Assembly: GCF_900095885.1 (NCBI RefSeq)
Contig: NZ_LT615367.1
Span: 2,852,001 to 2,916,000 of the forward strand
Direction: 5' to 3'
DNA from: Dickeya aquatica
Lineage (GTDB): Bacteria; Pseudomonadota; Gammaproteobacteria; Enterobacterales; Enterobacteriaceae
DNA: 64,000 nt
The notes under the pieces are model-generated. The model was given only the letters and a program-made list of their open reading frames with translations, searched no databases and was not told the origin of the DNA. Positions 8,887 to 19,882 of the stretch are shown in pieces (the stretch's first letter is position 1; every line of letters starts with the position of its first letter). The position numbers and the translations under genes were made by a program.

Positions 8887-11800
8887 ATGAAAAGAATGTT
8901 GATTAACGCAACTCAACAGGAAGAGTTGCGTGTTGCCTTGGTTGATGGTCAACGGCTGTATGATTTGGATATTGAAAGTCCCGGTCATGAGCAGAAAAAG
9001 GCAAACATTTACAAAGGCAAAATCACCCGCATAGAACCCAGTCTCGAAGCCGCTTTTGTTGATTATGGCGCAGAGCGACATGGCTTTCTCCCTCTCAAAG
9101 AAATCGCACGCGAATATTTCCCCAGCCACTACAACGCTCACGGACGCCCCAATATCAAGGACGTACTGCGCGAAGGTCAGGAAGTTATCGTTCAGGTGGA
9201 TAAAGAAGAGCGCGGAAACAAAGGCGCGGCCTTGACCACCTTTATCAGTCTGGCGGGCAGCTATCTGGTTTTAATGCCCAATAACCCGCGTGCTGGCGGT
9301 ATTTCTCGCCGTATCGAAGGCGATGACCGAACAGAATTAAAAGAGGCGCTCGGTTCACTGGAGCTGCCTGAAGGCATGGGACTGATTGTGCGCACCGCTG
9401 GCGTGGGCAAATCCGCTGAGGCCTTACAGTGGGATTTAGCCTTTCGCCTAAAACACTGGGAAGCCATCAAGAAAGCGGCAGAAGGCCGCTCTGCACCGTT
9501 TCTTATTCATCAGGAAAGTAATGTCATCGTTCGCGCATTCCGAGACTATTTACGTCCTGACATCGGCGAAATCCTGATAGATAACCCGAAAATTCTTGAA
9601 CTGGCCAAGGAACACATCGCCGCACTGGGTCGCCCAGATTTCAGCAGCAAAATTAAACTGTACACCGGTGAAATCCCGCTGTTTAGCCACTATCAAATCG
9701 AATCGCAAATCGAGTCTGCTTTCCAGCGCGAGGTTCGCCTGCCTTCCGGTGGTTCTATTGTCATTGATACCACTGAAGCCTTGACTGCGATTGATATCAA
9801 CTCAGCCCGAGCCACTCGCGGTGGCGATATCGAAGAAACAGCATTCAACACCAATCTGGAGGCAGCCGATGAGATTGCCCGCCAGTTACGCCTGCGCGAC
9901 CTGGGTGGCCTGATTGTTATCGACTTTATCGACATGACGCCGGTTCGCCATCAGCGCGAAGTGGAAAACCGGTTGCGTGATGCAGTACGGCAGGACAGGG
10001 CCCGTATCCAGATAGGCCGTATTTCCCGTTTTGGCCTGCTGGAAATGTCTCGCCAGCGCCTTAGCCCTTCACTGGGCGAATCCAGCCATCACGTTTGTCC
10101 GCGCTGTAACGGCACAGGAACGATTCGTGATAATGAATCCCTGTCGCTGTCTATTTTGCGGTTAATTGAAGAAGAAGCGCTCAAAGAAAATACGCGTGAA
10201 GTTCATGCCATCGTCCCGGTGCCCATTGCCTCTTATTTGCTTAACGAAAAACGAGAAGCCGTCAATGCTATCGAAAAGCGCCAGGGTGGCGTAAAGGCAA
10301 TTATCGTGCCGCATGATGGTATGCAGACACCGCATTATGCCGTCGTCCGTGTCCGCAAAGGTGAAGAAAAACAAACGCTGAGTTACATGCTACCGCAGTT
10401 GCTGGAATCTGAAGCCCAGACGACAACGGAGGAGCAGACAGCTGAACGCCGTGCACCCGAACAACCCGCGCTGGTTTCGTTTGCTATTCCGGACATTCCA
10501 CCAACTGACAGCCAACCGACAGCCGCTGAAGCCCCGGCAGCTCAACCTGAGAGCAACCCGGTCGCTAACGATAAAGGCCTGTTTGGCCGCTTGTTTGGCG
10601 CGCTAAAAGGACTGTTCAGCGCTCCGGCAGAAGAGAAACCACAGGCATCAGGTGAGGACACCACTGAATCTGGTGAACAGCAGCAGAAACAGGAGCGTCG
10701 CAACAACCGTCGTCAGCCTAACCGACGTGAACGCAATGGCAACGAGCGTACACGCGAACCACGCGAACGCGATGAGCAGCGTCGTAATAAGCGCCCTCAA
10801 TCACCAAATGCCGTGGCTGACGTAACGCCATCAGATGACGCTCAGGCTCAGGATCGCACCGCTCGAGATGAGCAACGCCGCGAGCAACGAGCCGATCGCC
10901 AGCGCCGTCGTCAGGAAGAGAAGCGTCAGGCTCAGAGCGATGTAAAAGAGCTCAATACCACGCTGACAGAGACTGAAGTTGAAGAGGTTCAGCCACAAGA
11001 GCAGGAAAAACCGGCACCAGTCATGGTTCGCCGCCAGCGTCGAAATCTGTCCCAGAAAGTGCGGGTGCAGGATGAAACAAATAGCGATGCCGCAACCTCT
11101 GTTCCGCCGATCGAAGCTCAGCCAGAGGCTATCGCCCTGCCCGTAGTGCCGACTGTGGTACCAGAGCCCGAACAAGCAGCGGACGTTAGCGAAACGGAAA
11201 GTGAAACCAGCAGCACGGAAAACGCTCGTGAAAATGGCTTACCTCGCCGCTCTCGCCGTTCACCACGCCACCTGCGCGTGAGTGGTCAGCGCCGTCGTCG
11301 TTATCGCGATGAGCGTTATCCGGCACAATCGCCAATGCCTTTGGCTCAGGCATCTGCGGCTCCAGAGATGGCATCAGGCAAAGTGTGGGTGCGTTACCCG
11401 GTAGTCCAGCCTCAGCAACCTGAAATCACGGAGGCGGTGACAACTGAACGTACGGATATTCAGGCGACAGAGGCCGTCGGGCAATTATCCTCGCAGCAGG
11501 CAGCAGCAGTAGCACTGACTAAGGTCGATACGCTGGTACAGGTTGTAACGCCTGACAATGAACCCTCGCCTCTTGCTCTTGCTGAAGCCACGCCGTCGTT
11601 GGCAGAACCGGTGGCAACCGAACAGGAAGCAGCACGGGCTGGTGAGATATCCGAAGAGGAGCACAGCAAAGCAGCCGATGCCGAAACGCCGGTAACACCG
11701 GTTGTAGCTACGGTGTCATCTGATGTCAGCCCCTCGGTAATAGACACCGTCAACGTAACACCGTCAGAAACAGAGCTTACTCATGCCACACCGGCTGTTG

Positions 11801-12123
11801 AGGCCGAAACGGTGACAGCACATCAGCCGCATGTTGTCGAGGCAGACGTTGCAGACACCTCATCACCGGTCGTGACACCAGCGCTGAAAAGCCATGCCGC
11901 TGAAACGCAGCAGAGTACCAATACGCCATCGGCTGTTGTTGCTCCGTTGCGCTACGCCAGTGCTCCGATGACACGAGCGCCTGCACCAGCTTACGTGCCA
12001 GAAGCCCCGCGGGTAAGCCACTGGCAACGCCCGGTATTTGATTTTAGTGGCAAAGGTTCTGCAGGTGGTCATGCAGCTGAGCATCATGCCAGCGCACCAG
12101 CAACACGCCCGGAAAGCGAATAA
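8887..12123 (+). CDS. rne: Ribonuclease E
   Basis: 1078-residue essential endoribonuclease and degradosome scaffold. The N-terminal half contains the S1 RNA-binding domain (about 35-125), the catalytic aspartates in TAIDINSA and VIDFIDM, and the Zn-link CPRCNGTG starting at Cys404. After about residue 530 it becomes low-complexity. A Gly/Phe-rich segment ([15 protein letters not shown]) matches the membrane-anchoring amphipathic helix, and long Arg-rich stretches match the RNA/RhlB-binding regions. The Pro/Ala/Val/Thr-rich tail then ends in a short conserved block ([17 protein letters not shown]), probably the PNPase-binding site. Expression is probably set by the leader just upstream. Confidence 0.97.
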   Translation: MKRMLINATQQEELRVALVDGQRLYDLDIESPGHEQKKANIYKGKITRIEPSLEAAFVDYGAERHGFLPLKEIAREYFPSHYNAHGRPNIKDVLREGQEVIVQVDKEERGNKGAALTTFISLAGSYLVLMPNNPRAGGISRRIEGDDRTELKEALGSLELPEGMGLIVRTAGVGKSAEALQWDLAFRLKHWEAIKKAAEGRSAPFLIHQESNVIVRAFRDYLRPDIGEILIDNPKILELAKEHIAALGRPDFSSKIKLYTGEIPLFSHYQIESQIESAFQREVRLPSGGSIVIDTTEALTAIDINSARATRGGDIEETAFNTNLEAADEIARQLRLRDLGGLIVIDFIDMTPVRHQREVENRLRDAVRQDRARIQIGRISRFGLLEMSRQRLSPSLGESSHHVCPRCNGTGTIRDNESLSLSILRLIEEEALKENTREVHAIVPVPIASYLLNEKREAVNAIEKRQGGVKAIIVPHDGMQTPHYAVVRVRKGEEKQTLSYMLPQLLESEAQTTTEEQTAERRAPEQPALVSFAIPDIPPTDSQPTAAEAPAAQPESNPVANDKGLFGRLFGALKGLFSAPAEEKPQASGEDTTESGEQQQKQERRNNRRQPNRRERNGNERTREPRERDEQRRNKRPQSPNAVADVTPSDDAQAQDRTARDEQRREQRADRQRRRQEEKRQAQSDVKELNTTLTETEVEEVQPQEQEKPAPVMVRRQRRNLSQKVRVQDETNSDAATSVPPIEAQPEAIALPVVPTVVPEPEQAADVSETESETSSTENARENGLPRRSRRSPRHLRVSGQRRRRYRDERYPAQSPMPLAQASAAPEMASGKVWVRYPVVQPQQPEITEAVTTERTDIQATEAVGQLSSQQAAAVALTKVDTLVQVVTPDNEPSPLALAEATPSLAEPVATEQEAARAGEISEEEHSKAADAETPVTPVVATVSSDVSPSVIDTVNVTPSETELTHATPAVEAETVTAHQPHVVEADVADTSSPVVTPALKSHAAETQQSTNTPSAVVAPLRYASAPMTRAPAPAYVPEAPRVSHWQRPVFDFSGKGSAGGHAAEHHASAPATRPESE

Positions 12124-12128
12124 ACGAT

Positions 12129-12155
12129 GCCCCCTGTTGAGGGGGCTTGTTTCTG
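12129..12155 (+). terminator. rne terminator
   Basis: GCCCCC/GGGGGC stem with a TGTTGA loop, followed by TTGTTTCT, six bases after the rne stop. Confidence 0.75.
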
Positions 12156-12170
12156 CGCTACGCTGTAAAG

Positions 12171-12201
12171 ATGAAGCCCGCTATTATGCGGGCTTCATTA
12201 T
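12171..12201. terminator. Bidirectional terminator between rne and the monooxygenase gene
   Basis: GAAGCCCGC/GCGGGCTTC (12173-12196), a perfect 9-base stem with a 6-base loop and flanking ATG/CATTATT. It serves the convergent genes on both sides. Confidence 0.7.
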
Positions 12202-12489
12202 TCAGGCAATGGTACTGAGCTGCTTAATATCTATACCTTCGATTTTTCCTTCCAGTTGAGCCACAAATGCCTGAAAATGCGTTGTCTGCTCATGCGCTTT
12301 TATTGCCTCCTGATTTTTCCAGCGCTCAAAAAAGACGAATGCCCCTGTTTTATTCAGTTCTTCATGCAACTCATACTGCAAATTACCTTCTTCCAGACGG
12401 CTTGGGGCAACCACTTGCCGGACGGCAACGGCCACATCATCAACAAACTCCGGCTTAGCCTGAACACTGGCAACAATACGAATTTCCAT
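12202..12489 (-). CDS. Antibiotic biosynthesis monooxygenase-family protein (YgiN-like)
   Basis: 95-residue single-domain ferredoxin-like ABM protein (MEIRIVASVQAKPEF). The conserved core includes EEGNLQYELHEE and a FFERWKNQEAIKAH stretch with the family histidine. Related proteins act as quinol monooxygenases or cofactor-free oxygenases, but the substrate cannot be inferred. I choose the ATG at 12487-12489 because AAGGAG lies 7 bases upstream. An ATG six bases earlier almost touches the ribosome site, and the long upstream extension has no support. Confidence 0.8.
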   Translation of the reverse strand: MEIRIVASVQAKPEFVDDVAVAVRQVVAPSRLEEGNLQYELHEELNKTGAFVFFERWKNQEAIKAHEQTTHFQAFVAQLEGKIEGIDIKQLSTIA

Positions 12490-12667
12490 CTTCATTCTCC
12501 TTTGATATGAATTAACGACGAATCTCACCATAAAACGCCAAGCTTTGGCTGATTTCAACCTTTTCACAACAAACGGGATGCATTCACAACTTTTTCCGCT
12601 TATGCTTATTCCCCGCCGTATCACGCCCTGATTCAGGGACGTTATTTACTGACCGCCGGAGCTTGTC

Positions 12668-13711
12668 ATGACCCCGTTGCCCACTACTCTTACCATTCGT
12701 CGCCCCGACGACTGGCATCTTCACCTGCGTGATGATCTGATGCTCAGAGCCGTACTCCCTTATACTAGCCGGGTGTTTGCCAGGGCTATCGTCATGCCGA
12801 ACCTGACGCCGCCTGTCACAACCATTGCGCAGGCTGAGGCGTACCGTCAGCGAATTTTATCTGCCGTACCGACAGAACACCGCTTTGAACCGTTAATGAC
12901 CTGCTACTTAACGGAATTCCTGAACAAAGATGAAATCATTTCAGGCCATCAGCAGGGGGTGTTTACTGCGGCCAAACTGTACCCGGCACACGCCACCACC
13001 AACTCCAGCCACGGTGTTTCTGATATCAAAACCATTTACCCGATACTGGAAGCGATGCAGAAACTCGGGATGCCACTACTGGTTCACGGTGAGGTCACCG
13101 ATCCGCAAGTTGATATTTTCGATCGCGAAGCCCGCTTTATTGAACGCATCATGATGCCACTACGAGCACACTTTCCTGAACTCAAAGTAGTATTTGAACA
13201 CATAACAACCCGAGAGGCCGCACAGTACGTGCAATCCGCCGATCGGTTTGTCGCCGCAACCATTACCCCACAGCATCTGATGTTTAATCGTAACCATATG
13301 TTGGTCGGCGGTATTCGCCCACATCTTTACTGTTTACCGATTCTAAAACGGAATACTCACCAGCAGGCATTGCGTGAAGCGGTCGTCAGTGGCAGCGAGA
13401 AATTTTTCCTTGGTACGGATTCAGCCCCTCACAGTAAACATCGCAAAGAGTCATCTTGTGGGTGTGCGGGGGTTTTCAATGCACAGGCATCATTAGGTGC
13501 TTATGCTACGGTATTTGAGGAAATGAACGCGTTAGACAAGCTGGAAGCCTTCTGTTCGTTAAATGGCCCGCGATTTTATGGATTACCCGTTAACGAAGAG
13601 AGCATTGTTTTACACCGTACACCAGAACAGTTTCCGGCAGAAATTACTATTGATGATGACACCATTGTGCCTTTTCTGGCCGGCCAGAGCCTTAACTGGT
13701 CTATAGCCTGA
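12668..13711 (+). CDS. pyrC: Dihydroorotase PyrC
   Basis: 347-residue type II dihydroorotase interconverting carbamoyl aspartate and dihydroorotate in pyrimidine synthesis. The metal-binding HLH (His17, His19) is in DDWHLHLRD, the carboxylated lysine in [12 protein letters not shown], further histidines in LLVHGE and VFEHIT, and the catalytic aspartate in GTDSAPH. GGAG precedes the ATG by 7 bases. In enteric bacteria pyrC is controlled by pyrimidine-sensitive start-site switching that forms a leader hairpin over this site; I did not identify that hairpin with certainty here. Confidence 0.96.
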   Translation: MTPLPTTLTIRRPDDWHLHLRDDLMLRAVLPYTSRVFARAIVMPNLTPPVTTIAQAEAYRQRILSAVPTEHRFEPLMTCYLTEFLNKDEIISGHQQGVFTAAKLYPAHATTNSSHGVSDIKTIYPILEAMQKLGMPLLVHGEVTDPQVDIFDREARFIERIMMPLRAHFPELKVVFEHITTREAAQYVQSADRFVAATITPQHLMFNRNHMLVGGIRPHLYCLPILKRNTHQQALREAVVSGSEKFFLGTDSAPHSKHRKESSCGCAGVFNAQASLGAYATVFEEMNALDKLEAFCSLNGPRFYGLPVNEESIVLHRTPEQFPAEITIDDDTIVPFLAGQSLNWSIA

Positions 13712-13719
13712 TAGCCCGT

Positions 13720-13750
13720 CGCTCTCTGCCAGGCAGAGAGCGCTATTTTC
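13720..13750 (+). terminator. pyrC terminator
   Basis: CGCTCTCTGCC/GGCAGAGAGCG dyad (13720-13742) followed by CTATTTTCC, nine bases after the pyrC stop. Confidence 0.75.
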
Positions 13751-13781
13751 CTTTCCACTGCTATTGCTTTCCTAAAAAAAC

Positions 13782-13797
13782 ATGTATAAATAAACAG
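13782..13797 (+). promoter_or_regulatory. LexA (SOS) box upstream of dinI
   Basis: ATGT-ATAAATAA-ACAG matches the LexA consensus CTGT-N8-ACAG at all but one base and ends 18 bases before the dinI ATG. The central ATAAATAA is the same as I recall in the E. coli dinI operator. Confidence 0.85.
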
Positions 13798-13815
13798 TGC
13801 ATTAAGGAGACCATC

Positions 13816-14058
13816 ATGCGTGTTGAACTGACGATAGCAAAAACTCTCACCCTTCCTGCGGGTGCCCTGGATGCGTTAACCGGTGAATTCAGTCGGCGCA
13901 TTCATTGCCACTATCCAGAGACCTCCGTTCAGGTACGTTATGCTGCCAGTAACAATCTCAGCGTGCTGGGAGGCAGTAAAGAAGATAAGGAACGGATATC
14001 GGAGCTCTTACAAGAAACCTGGGAAAGTGCTGACGACTGGTTTATACAAAACGAGTAG
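13816..14058 (+). CDS. dinI: DNA damage-inducible protein DinI
   Basis: 80-residue SOS protein that modulates RecA filaments and UmuD processing. The sequence (MRVELTIAKT, SRRIHCHYP, AASNNLSVLGG, ending LQETWESADDWFIQNE) follows E. coli DinI closely, including the acidic C-terminal helix that mimics DNA. AAGGAG lies 8 bases before the ATG, and a near-perfect LexA box sits immediately upstream. It is 104 bases downstream of pyrC, as in other enterics. Confidence 0.96.
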   Translation: MRVELTIAKTLTLPAGALDALTGEFSRRIHCHYPETSVQVRYAASNNLSVLGGSKEDKERISELLQETWESADDWFIQNE

Positions 14059-14348
14059 CGTTCATTGTTAGCAGCTCCCCTCCTGTTTTTGTGTGGCGCG
14101 TTTGGCTGCAATTGACTGTTATTGCAATGAACGGGTCTGGAAACAACAGTTGCGCAGACGGATTCGTGTTTCTTACCGCCTTTCTTTGCGATGATTATGG
14201 TCATTAACCAGCACATCCATTTGAGTTTTTTTACATTTAATTTCCATAAATGAATCTGGCAGGGATATACTGATATAGCTCATTGACAAGAGCCGCCTTA
14301 AACCTCGTTTAGTCACTCACGGTAGTCACTAGTTAATAAGGGGGATTT

Positions 14349-14603
14349 ATGGACAGAAACAATGAAATTATTCAGACGCACCCGCTTGTCGGCTGGGATA
14401 TCAGCACCGTTGACAGTTATGACGCCATGATGATCCGCTTGCATTATCTTTCTACAGCGGATCAGGCCCCTGATGAGGCGCACGTTGACCGGACATTGTG
14501 GTTAACCACTGATGTGGCAAAACAGCTCATCTCTATTCTTGAGGCGGGTATTGCCAAAATTGAATCTAAAGAATGTCATCCTCTTGATTATCTAAAGCAT
14601 TAG
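14349..14603 (+). CDS. bssS: Biofilm regulator BssS
   Basis: 84-residue small protein similar throughout to E. coli BssS (YceP): IIQTHPLVGWDISTVDSYDAMM and LWLTTDVAKQLISILEAGIAKIES. BssS affects biofilm formation and AI-2/indole-related signalling in E. coli, with an unknown molecular mechanism. GGGGG lies 6 bases before the ATG. The 290-base region before it shows no gene; it presumably carries the bssS promoter. Confidence 0.93.
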   Translation: MDRNNEIIQTHPLVGWDISTVDSYDAMMIRLHYLSTADQAPDEAHVDRTLWLTTDVAKQLISILEAGIAKIESKECHPLDYLKH

Positions 14604-14932
14604 TATTTTTAATATTCCACCATACTTCGTTAATCTTTGTGCATGACACCCCTTACGGGGTGTCATCACGCCGTTGGTTGAAAACACGATATCTACAATC
14701 AATAAAAGTCTATTTAAAATAAAACAAGATAAAGAAATAACATGCGTTAATAACCCAAAAATAACTTTTAAAAAAACAATCTTACACATGAAAATTTAAT
14801 GCGTTATTTCTCATATCATCATTTTTATTGATATAACAAAACAACATTTAATCATGATAATTTTTTATTGATTTTATGTATCATGATGTTTATTTTTATT
14901 CTGGACATACATCTTCGATAAGGAACTCGATA
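14604..14932. other. AT-rich intergenic region with a hairpin
   Basis: No gene is visible in these 329 bases. A perfect 10-base stem ATGACACCCC/GGGGTGTCAT with a TTAC loop (14643-14666) could end bssS transcription, although no T-run follows on the plus strand. The rest is strongly AT-rich and probably holds the cybB promoter. Confidence 0.6.
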
Positions 14933-15487
14933 ATGATTTGGCGTAATACGTCAACCCGATATGGATATGTGAGTATTTTTCTGCACTGGCTCTCGGCTGC
15001 TACTGTATATGGTATGTTTGCACTTGGTTTATGGATGGTCGGACTGGGTTATTACGATCCCTGGTATCATAAAGCGCCAGACATACATAAAAGTATTGGT
15101 ACCTTACTTTTTGTAATCCTGCTTTTCCGCATCATATGGCGCTGGTTCTCTCCCGTTCCAAAGCCGTTATCCAGTTACTCAGCAGTAACACGAATAGGTG
15201 CAACACTGGCGCATATTTTTCTGTATCTGCTCTTATTTGGTATTTTGATTAGCGGCTATCTAATTTCCACTGCTGAAAACCAGGCTGTCTCTGTTTTTGG
15301 CTGGATTTCTATCCCCGCCACACTCAGTGGAATTCCAGGTCAGGCTGATATAGCCGGTGCTTTGCATTTATATCTCGCCTGGAGTGTGGTGATATTATCG
15401 GTTCTTCATCTGCTGGCTGCGTTAAAACACCATATTATTGATCGTGACAGTACGTTAAAGCGGATGTTAGGCCGAAATACCGACTAG
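14933..15487 (+). CDS. cybB: Cytochrome b561 (CybB/YceJ)
   Basis: 184-residue inner-membrane diheme cytochrome b561. Four hydrophobic segments are visible (about 15-35, 48-68, 88-108, 143-163), with histidines in FLHWLS, DIHKSIG, AHIFLY and [10 protein letters not shown] that fit heme ligands. The E. coli protein is a superoxide:ubiquinone oxidoreductase. I start at the ATG at 14933 because AAGGAA lies 9 bases upstream and [11 protein letters not shown] matches the family; an earlier in-frame ATG adds 19 unlikely residues. It is 26 bases from yceI, so the two are probably cotranscribed. Confidence 0.92.
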   Translation: MIWRNTSTRYGYVSIFLHWLSAATVYGMFALGLWMVGLGYYDPWYHKAPDIHKSIGTLLFVILLFRIIWRWFSPVPKPLSSYSAVTRIGATLAHIFLYLLLFGILISGYLISTAENQAVSVFGWISIPATLSGIPGQADIAGALHLYLAWSVVILSVLHLLAALKHHIIDRDSTLKRMLGRNTD

Positions 15488-15513
15488 TCCCTCTCTGGTT
15501 AAAGGAAAAACCA

Positions 15514-16092
15514 ATGTCAAAGAAAAAATTTTTAGGTATCACTCTGGCTTCATTATTTATCCTTGCCGGTACAGTTCAGGCGGCAGAGTATAAAATTGAT
15601 AAAGAAGGTCAGCATGCGTTTATTCAATTCAGAATTAAGCATCTTGGGTACAGTTGGTTATATGGCACATTCAAGGACTTTGATGGAACCTTCACATTTG
15701 ATGAAAATAATCCCCCGGCAGATAAAGTCAATGTCACTATTAATACTAACAGTGTGGACACAAATCATGCAGAACGTGATAAACATATCCGCAGCGCTGA
15801 ATTTTTGAATTCCGCAAAATATCCGCAGGCCACATTTACCTCAAGTGAGGTCAAAAAAGAGGGGGATGAGCTAAAAATCGCAGGTAATTTGACATTAAAT
15901 GGCATCACAAAACCGTTAATATTGGAAGCGAAAGCCATTGGCCAGGGTAATGACCCCTGGGGGAATTACCGTGCGGGATTTGAAGCTGAAAGCGAGATCA
16001 AACTGAAAGACTTCAATATTAATACCGATCTTGGCCCTGCCTCACAAACCGTAGAGTTGATTATTTCAGTAGAAGGTATTCGTCAAAAATAA
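15514..16092 (+). CDS. yceI: Periplasmic YceI-family lipid-binding protein
   Basis: 192 residues with an N-terminal Sec signal peptide cleaved after VQA (about residue 24). The mature protein is a YceI-like lipocalin fold; family members bind polyisoprenoids or other hydrophobic molecules. Typical motifs are the [13 protein letters not shown] strand and FTSSEVK. It is paired with cytochrome b561, a common pairing that suggests a role with a quinone-like ligand, though that is inference. Confidence 0.93.
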   Translation: MSKKKFLGITLASLFILAGTVQAAEYKIDKEGQHAFIQFRIKHLGYSWLYGTFKDFDGTFTFDENNPPADKVNVTINTNSVDTNHAERDKHIRSAEFLNSAKYPQATFTSSEVKKEGDELKIAGNLTLNGITKPLILEAKAIGQGNDPWGNYRAGFEAESEIKLKDFNINTDLGPASQTVELIISVEGIRQK

Positions 16093-16127
16093 CCTTTCAA
16101 CTGCGCTATTGCTATAAATAAACAATC

Positions 16128-16156
16128 TGGCCCAGAGCATAATACTCCGGGCCAAT
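16128..16156. terminator. Imperfect hairpin between yceI and trhO
   Basis: GGCCC-A-GAG and CTC-C-GGGCC arms with a CATAATA loop lie between the convergent yceI and trhO genes and probably terminate one or both. Confidence 0.5.
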
Positions 16157-16170
16157 GCCTTCAGCGATAG

Positions 16171-17226
16171 TTATTTCTCATCAGGTACAGGAATACCTAA
16201 TGTCATGTTCAATCGCCCTTTTGATTTATTGAATATTTTCATTTCCACTTCTCGGTTTTTACGCCGTTCACGCTGTTCGGCCTGGGGTAATGTTGTTTCT
16301 TCCAGACAGGTAAGACTACAGCATCCTGCATATTTTTCTGAACACTGGGCACATTGAATAAATAGCAAATGGCAACCTTGATTGCGGCAATTCGTATGGC
16401 TATCACAGGGATTACCACACTGATGACAATGTGCAATGACATCATTCGAAACCCGCTCGCCCATGCGTTCGTCGAAAACAAAATTTTTGCCAATAAACTT
16501 CAGCGGTAATCCTTTTTCCCTTGCCTGACGCACATACTCAATAATCCCCCCCTCTACGTGATAGACATGACGAAAGCCATGATGCAGCATGTAGGCGCTG
16601 GCTTTCTCACAGCGGATCCCACCGGTGCAATACATCACAATATTTTTATCTCGTTTATCTGCCAGCTTATCCAGCGCCATAGGCAACTGCTCACGAAAGG
16701 TATCAGAAGGAATTTCAATGGCGTTCTCAAAGTGTCCGACTTCATATTCATAGTGATTACGCATATCCACAAACACAGTTTGTGGGTCTTCCGCCATACG
16801 GTTAACCTCTTCCGCTTGCAGATATTGCCCTACCCGGCTCGGGTCAAAACTTTCATCATCGATACCATCAGCAACAATACGTGAACGAACTTTCATCCGC
16901 AGCACCCAGAATGATTTACCATCATCCTCAAGAGCAATATTAAGACGGACGCCATCAAGAGAAGGATGTGACAGAAACAGCCGGTCACGAAACCCTTCAA
17001 ACTGACTCGCCGGCACACTGACCTGTGCATTAATGCCTTCTCTGGCGATATAGACACGTCCAAATACTTTGAGCTCCATCAATGCGATATATAGCGCATC
17101 ACGAAACGCATGCGGATCATCGAGTTGAAAGTATTTATAAAAGGAGACTGTGGTGCGAGGCTCGGTTTCGGCAAGCATGCGCGCTTTCAGTTCCTCATTG
17201 GAAACACGGTTATGTAACACTGGCAT
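16171..17226 (-). CDS. trhO: tRNA uridine(34) hydroxylase TrhO (YceA)
   Basis: 351-residue rhodanese-fold protein that forms 5-hydroxyuridine at position 34 of tRNAs in an oxygen-dependent way. An N-terminal ferredoxin-like domain precedes the rhodanese domain, whose active-site loop [12 protein letters not shown] carries the catalytic Cys200. A Cys-rich C-terminal region ([26 protein letters not shown]) can bind zinc. It is convergent with yceI. Confidence 0.94.
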   Translation of the reverse strand: MPVLHNRVSNEELKARMLAETEPRTTVSFYKYFQLDDPHAFRDALYIALMELKVFGRVYIAREGINAQVSVPASQFEGFRDRLFLSHPSLDGVRLNIALEDDGKSFWVLRMKVRSRIVADGIDDESFDPSRVGQYLQAEEVNRMAEDPQTVFVDMRNHYEYEVGHFENAIEIPSDTFREQLPMALDKLADKRDKNIVMYCTGGIRCEKASAYMLHHGFRHVYHVEGGIIEYVRQAREKGLPLKFIGKNFVFDERMGERVSNDVIAHCHQCGNPCDSHTNCRNQGCHLLFIQCAQCSEKYAGCCSLTCLEETTLPQAEQRERRKNREVEMKIFNKSKGRLNMTLGIPVPDEK

Positions 17227-17416
17227 GGTGTACTGTCCTGTTTTAATTGAGGGGAATGACGTTAATATGGTGTTGGAGTGATGTTACGTATCAATTAGGT
17301 GCCGCATCATACACGATGAAAGACCAGACTGTCAGCGCACGAGCAATCTGGTCAGCAAAGCATGGTGAGAGCACGTCTGATTTTTAATCTGCCCACGCAA
17401 GAGAGGAGTCATCATT

Positions 17417-18514
17417 ATGAGTATGTTGTTCAGCCCATTAACGCTGGGAAACCTGACGCTCCCTAACCGTATAATTATCGCCCCTATGTGCCAGTATGCG
17501 GCTGAAAATGGCAAAGCAACCGAATGGCATATGATGCACTTTGGTACGTTATCGCACTCTGGTGCCGGTTTATTCATCATTGAAGCAACAGCAGTCACAC
17601 CTGAAGGACGAATCTCACCGCAGGATCTGGGGTTGTGGGATGATGATACTGAGCGAGCCTTGCTGCCGATTATTCGCGCAGTTCGTAAACATTCAGCCAT
17701 ACTGCTTGGTATACAACTTAGCCATGCCGGGCGAAAAGCCTCAACCTGTGTCCCGTGGGCTGGCAGGGCATTCCTTTCTCCGGAGCAAGGTGGCTGGCAA
17801 ACCTTAGCCCCTTCAGCGCAGCCTTATCATCCTGATGATATTCCGCCTGTTGCCATGAGCCATGCACAAATTAAAAACCTGATCGATGCCTTTGCAGCTT
17901 CAGCCAAAAGAGCCGACAGGCTTGGATTTGATGTAATAGAAATTCATGCCGCTCATGGCTATTTATTGCACCAGTTTCTCTCACCGCTCACGAACTTGCG
18001 TGACGATGAGTACGGTGGCTCACTCTCAAACCGTTTACGCCTGCTACATGATGTTTATCTGGCCGTTCGCAAAAGTGTTGCTTCTCATAAGGTTGTGGGC
18101 GTACGTATCTCGGCAACAGATGGTGTAGACGCAGGCTGGGATTTGGCTCAATCCATCACGCTAGGCACCATGTTAAAGCAACTGGGTTGCGATTATATTC
18201 ATGTCTCAAGCGGTGGCCTCTCCCCCTGCAACAGATTAAGCCCAGCCCCTAACTATCAGGTGCCGTTTGCCAGAAAGATCCGCGAGGAAACAGGCTTGAC
18301 TACTTTTGCCGTAGGGTTAATAACCGAGCCTGAACAGGCTGAAGCGATTGTGGCCACCGGTGATGCTGATGCCGTCGCTCTCGCACGTGCAATATTGTTT
18401 AATCCAAGGTGGCCCTGGCATGCCGCAGTAAAACTGCAAGCCCAGGTCACTACTGCACCTCAGTTTTGGCGCAGTGAACCGCGTTATGCCAGCGGGCTTT
18501 TCCGTCAATCATAA
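17417..18514 (+). CDS. NADPH-dependent old yellow enzyme (NamA/YqjM-like)
   Basis: 365-residue FMN TIM-barrel ene-reductase. The N-terminus LTLPNRIIIAPMCQYAA carries the Cys that distinguishes the YqjM class, HAGRKA and the substrate-binding pair in EIHAAHGYLLHQFLSP follow, and the C-terminal RAILFNPRWPWHAA is typical. Related enzymes reduce activated C=C bonds and nitro compounds; the natural substrate is unknown. GGAG lies 8 bases before the ATG. It stands alone between trhO and lpxL. Confidence 0.88.
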   Translation: MSMLFSPLTLGNLTLPNRIIIAPMCQYAAENGKATEWHMMHFGTLSHSGAGLFIIEATAVTPEGRISPQDLGLWDDDTERALLPIIRAVRKHSAILLGIQLSHAGRKASTCVPWAGRAFLSPEQGGWQTLAPSAQPYHPDDIPPVAMSHAQIKNLIDAFAASAKRADRLGFDVIEIHAAHGYLLHQFLSPLTNLRDDEYGGSLSNRLRLLHDVYLAVRKSVASHKVVGVRISATDGVDAGWDLAQSITLGTMLKQLGCDYIHVSSGGLSPCNRLSPAPNYQVPFARKIREETGLTTFAVGLITEPEQAEAIVATGDADAVALARAILFNPRWPWHAAVKLQAQVTTAPQFWRSEPRYASGLFRQS

Positions 18515-18737
18515 GCCGCTTCCCTCGTGAAAAAGCGGGGGAAACGTTATAGCAAATGTCATCAAACGTTAAAAACCTCACACAGCAGGTGCTATTATAA
18601 ATATTACGTTGAATTTACGAGCAAAAATGCTGCTTGTATTGTTTATCTGGTAACGCTATCTCAGGCCATGAGCTTAGGGAGCCCTGATTACCCTGTTAAC
18701 TATCAGCACATTACTGCCGCTTTTTGATACTGAATCC

Positions 18738-19664
18738 ATGACACACATTCCCTCTTTCAACCGATCGTTGCTACACCCCCGTTATTGGGCAACATGGGCC
18801 GGCATTGCCCTGCTTTATCTGGTCGTTTTGCTTCCTTACCCGCTGATTTATCGTATCGGAACCAGGCTTGGACGACTCTCGATGAAGGTATTAAAACGCC
18901 GTGTCGCGATAGCAGATCGTAACCTGCAACTCTGTTTTCCCGATATGTCAGAACAAGAGCGTGAGCAACGGGTTATAAAAAATTTCGAATCGGTCGGCAT
19001 GGGAGTAATGGAAACAGGCATGGCATGGTTTTGGCCTGACTGGCGTGTGGCCCGCTGGTTTACGGTAATGGGTATTGAACACATGCTACCGCTGCGTGAG
19101 AAAAAACATGGCATCCTGTTGATTGGTTTGCATTTTCTTACACTGGAATTGGGGGCGCGCATTTTTGGCATGCAAAATGCCGGTATTGGTGTTTATCGTC
19201 CGAATGACAACAAACTGCTCGACTGGCTGCAAACCAGAGGAAGAATGCGTTCCAACAAATCAATGTTAGATCGTAAAGACTTGAAAGGCATGATTCGAGC
19301 GCTAAAACAGGGGGAAATCATCTGGTACGCCCCCGACCATGACTATGGCCCACGTAGTAGTGTCTTTGTGCCTTTATTTGCAGTTGAGAAAGCCGCAACC
19401 ACCGTAGGCAGCCATATGCTGGCCCGGACAGCCAAGCCGGCTATTGTGCCATTTGTGCCACGCCGATTAGCTGATGGTAAAGGGTATGAATTGATCATTC
19501 GCCCGGCACAGTTGGATATCCCGCTCGACAGTGAGGAGGCGACCGCCGCCTGGATGAATAAACTGATTGAAGAAAATATCCTGCTGGCGCTTGACCAATA
19601 CATGTGGCTACATCGGCGTTTTAAAACCCGGCCAGAGGGCGAACGTTCTTTGTATACAGATTGA
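18738..19664 (+). CDS. lpxL: Lipid A late acyltransferase LpxL
   Basis: 308-residue inner-membrane acyltransferase that adds lauroyl (or a similar chain) from acyl-ACP to Kdo2-lipid IVA. One N-terminal membrane segment (about 20-38) precedes the HxxxxE catalytic motif with His132 and Glu137 in HFLTLE. Blocks such as [34 protein letters not shown] and [14 protein letters not shown] agree with LpxL rather than LpxM. A 223-base gap upstream shows no gene. The paralog LpxP is an alternative. Confidence 0.9.
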   Translation: MTHIPSFNRSLLHPRYWATWAGIALLYLVVLLPYPLIYRIGTRLGRLSMKVLKRRVAIADRNLQLCFPDMSEQEREQRVIKNFESVGMGVMETGMAWFWPDWRVARWFTVMGIEHMLPLREKKHGILLIGLHFLTLELGARIFGMQNAGIGVYRPNDNKLLDWLQTRGRMRSNKSMLDRKDLKGMIRALKQGEIIWYAPDHDYGPRSSVFVPLFAVEKAATTVGSHMLARTAKPAIVPFVPRRLADGKGYELIIRPAQLDIPLDSEEATAAWMNKLIEENILLALDQYMWLHRRFKTRPEGERSLYTD

Positions 19665-19832
19665 TGACCATAGCAACAGTAACACACTGCTTCGTTTTGA
19701 AAGAGGGCGTTATATTACCCCGTATTGGCTATTCATCATAACATCAAGAGTCGTGCCGGTATGCAGTCTTATACAGTGGAATATTGCCAGACAGCAAAAT
19801 AAAAATGCGATACCTGATTATTCAATATGCAT

Positions 19833-19863
19833 AAAAAAAGCAACGGCCAAAGCCGTTGCTTTT
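19833..19863. terminator. Bidirectional terminator between lpxL and opgH
   Basis: AAAGCAACGGC/GCCGTTGCTTT stem with a CAAA loop, with an A-run on one side and TTTT on the other. On the minus strand the stem is followed by seven T residues, so it terminates opgGH. Confidence 0.88.
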
Positions 19864-19882
19864 AAATTGAATCATTGATTCG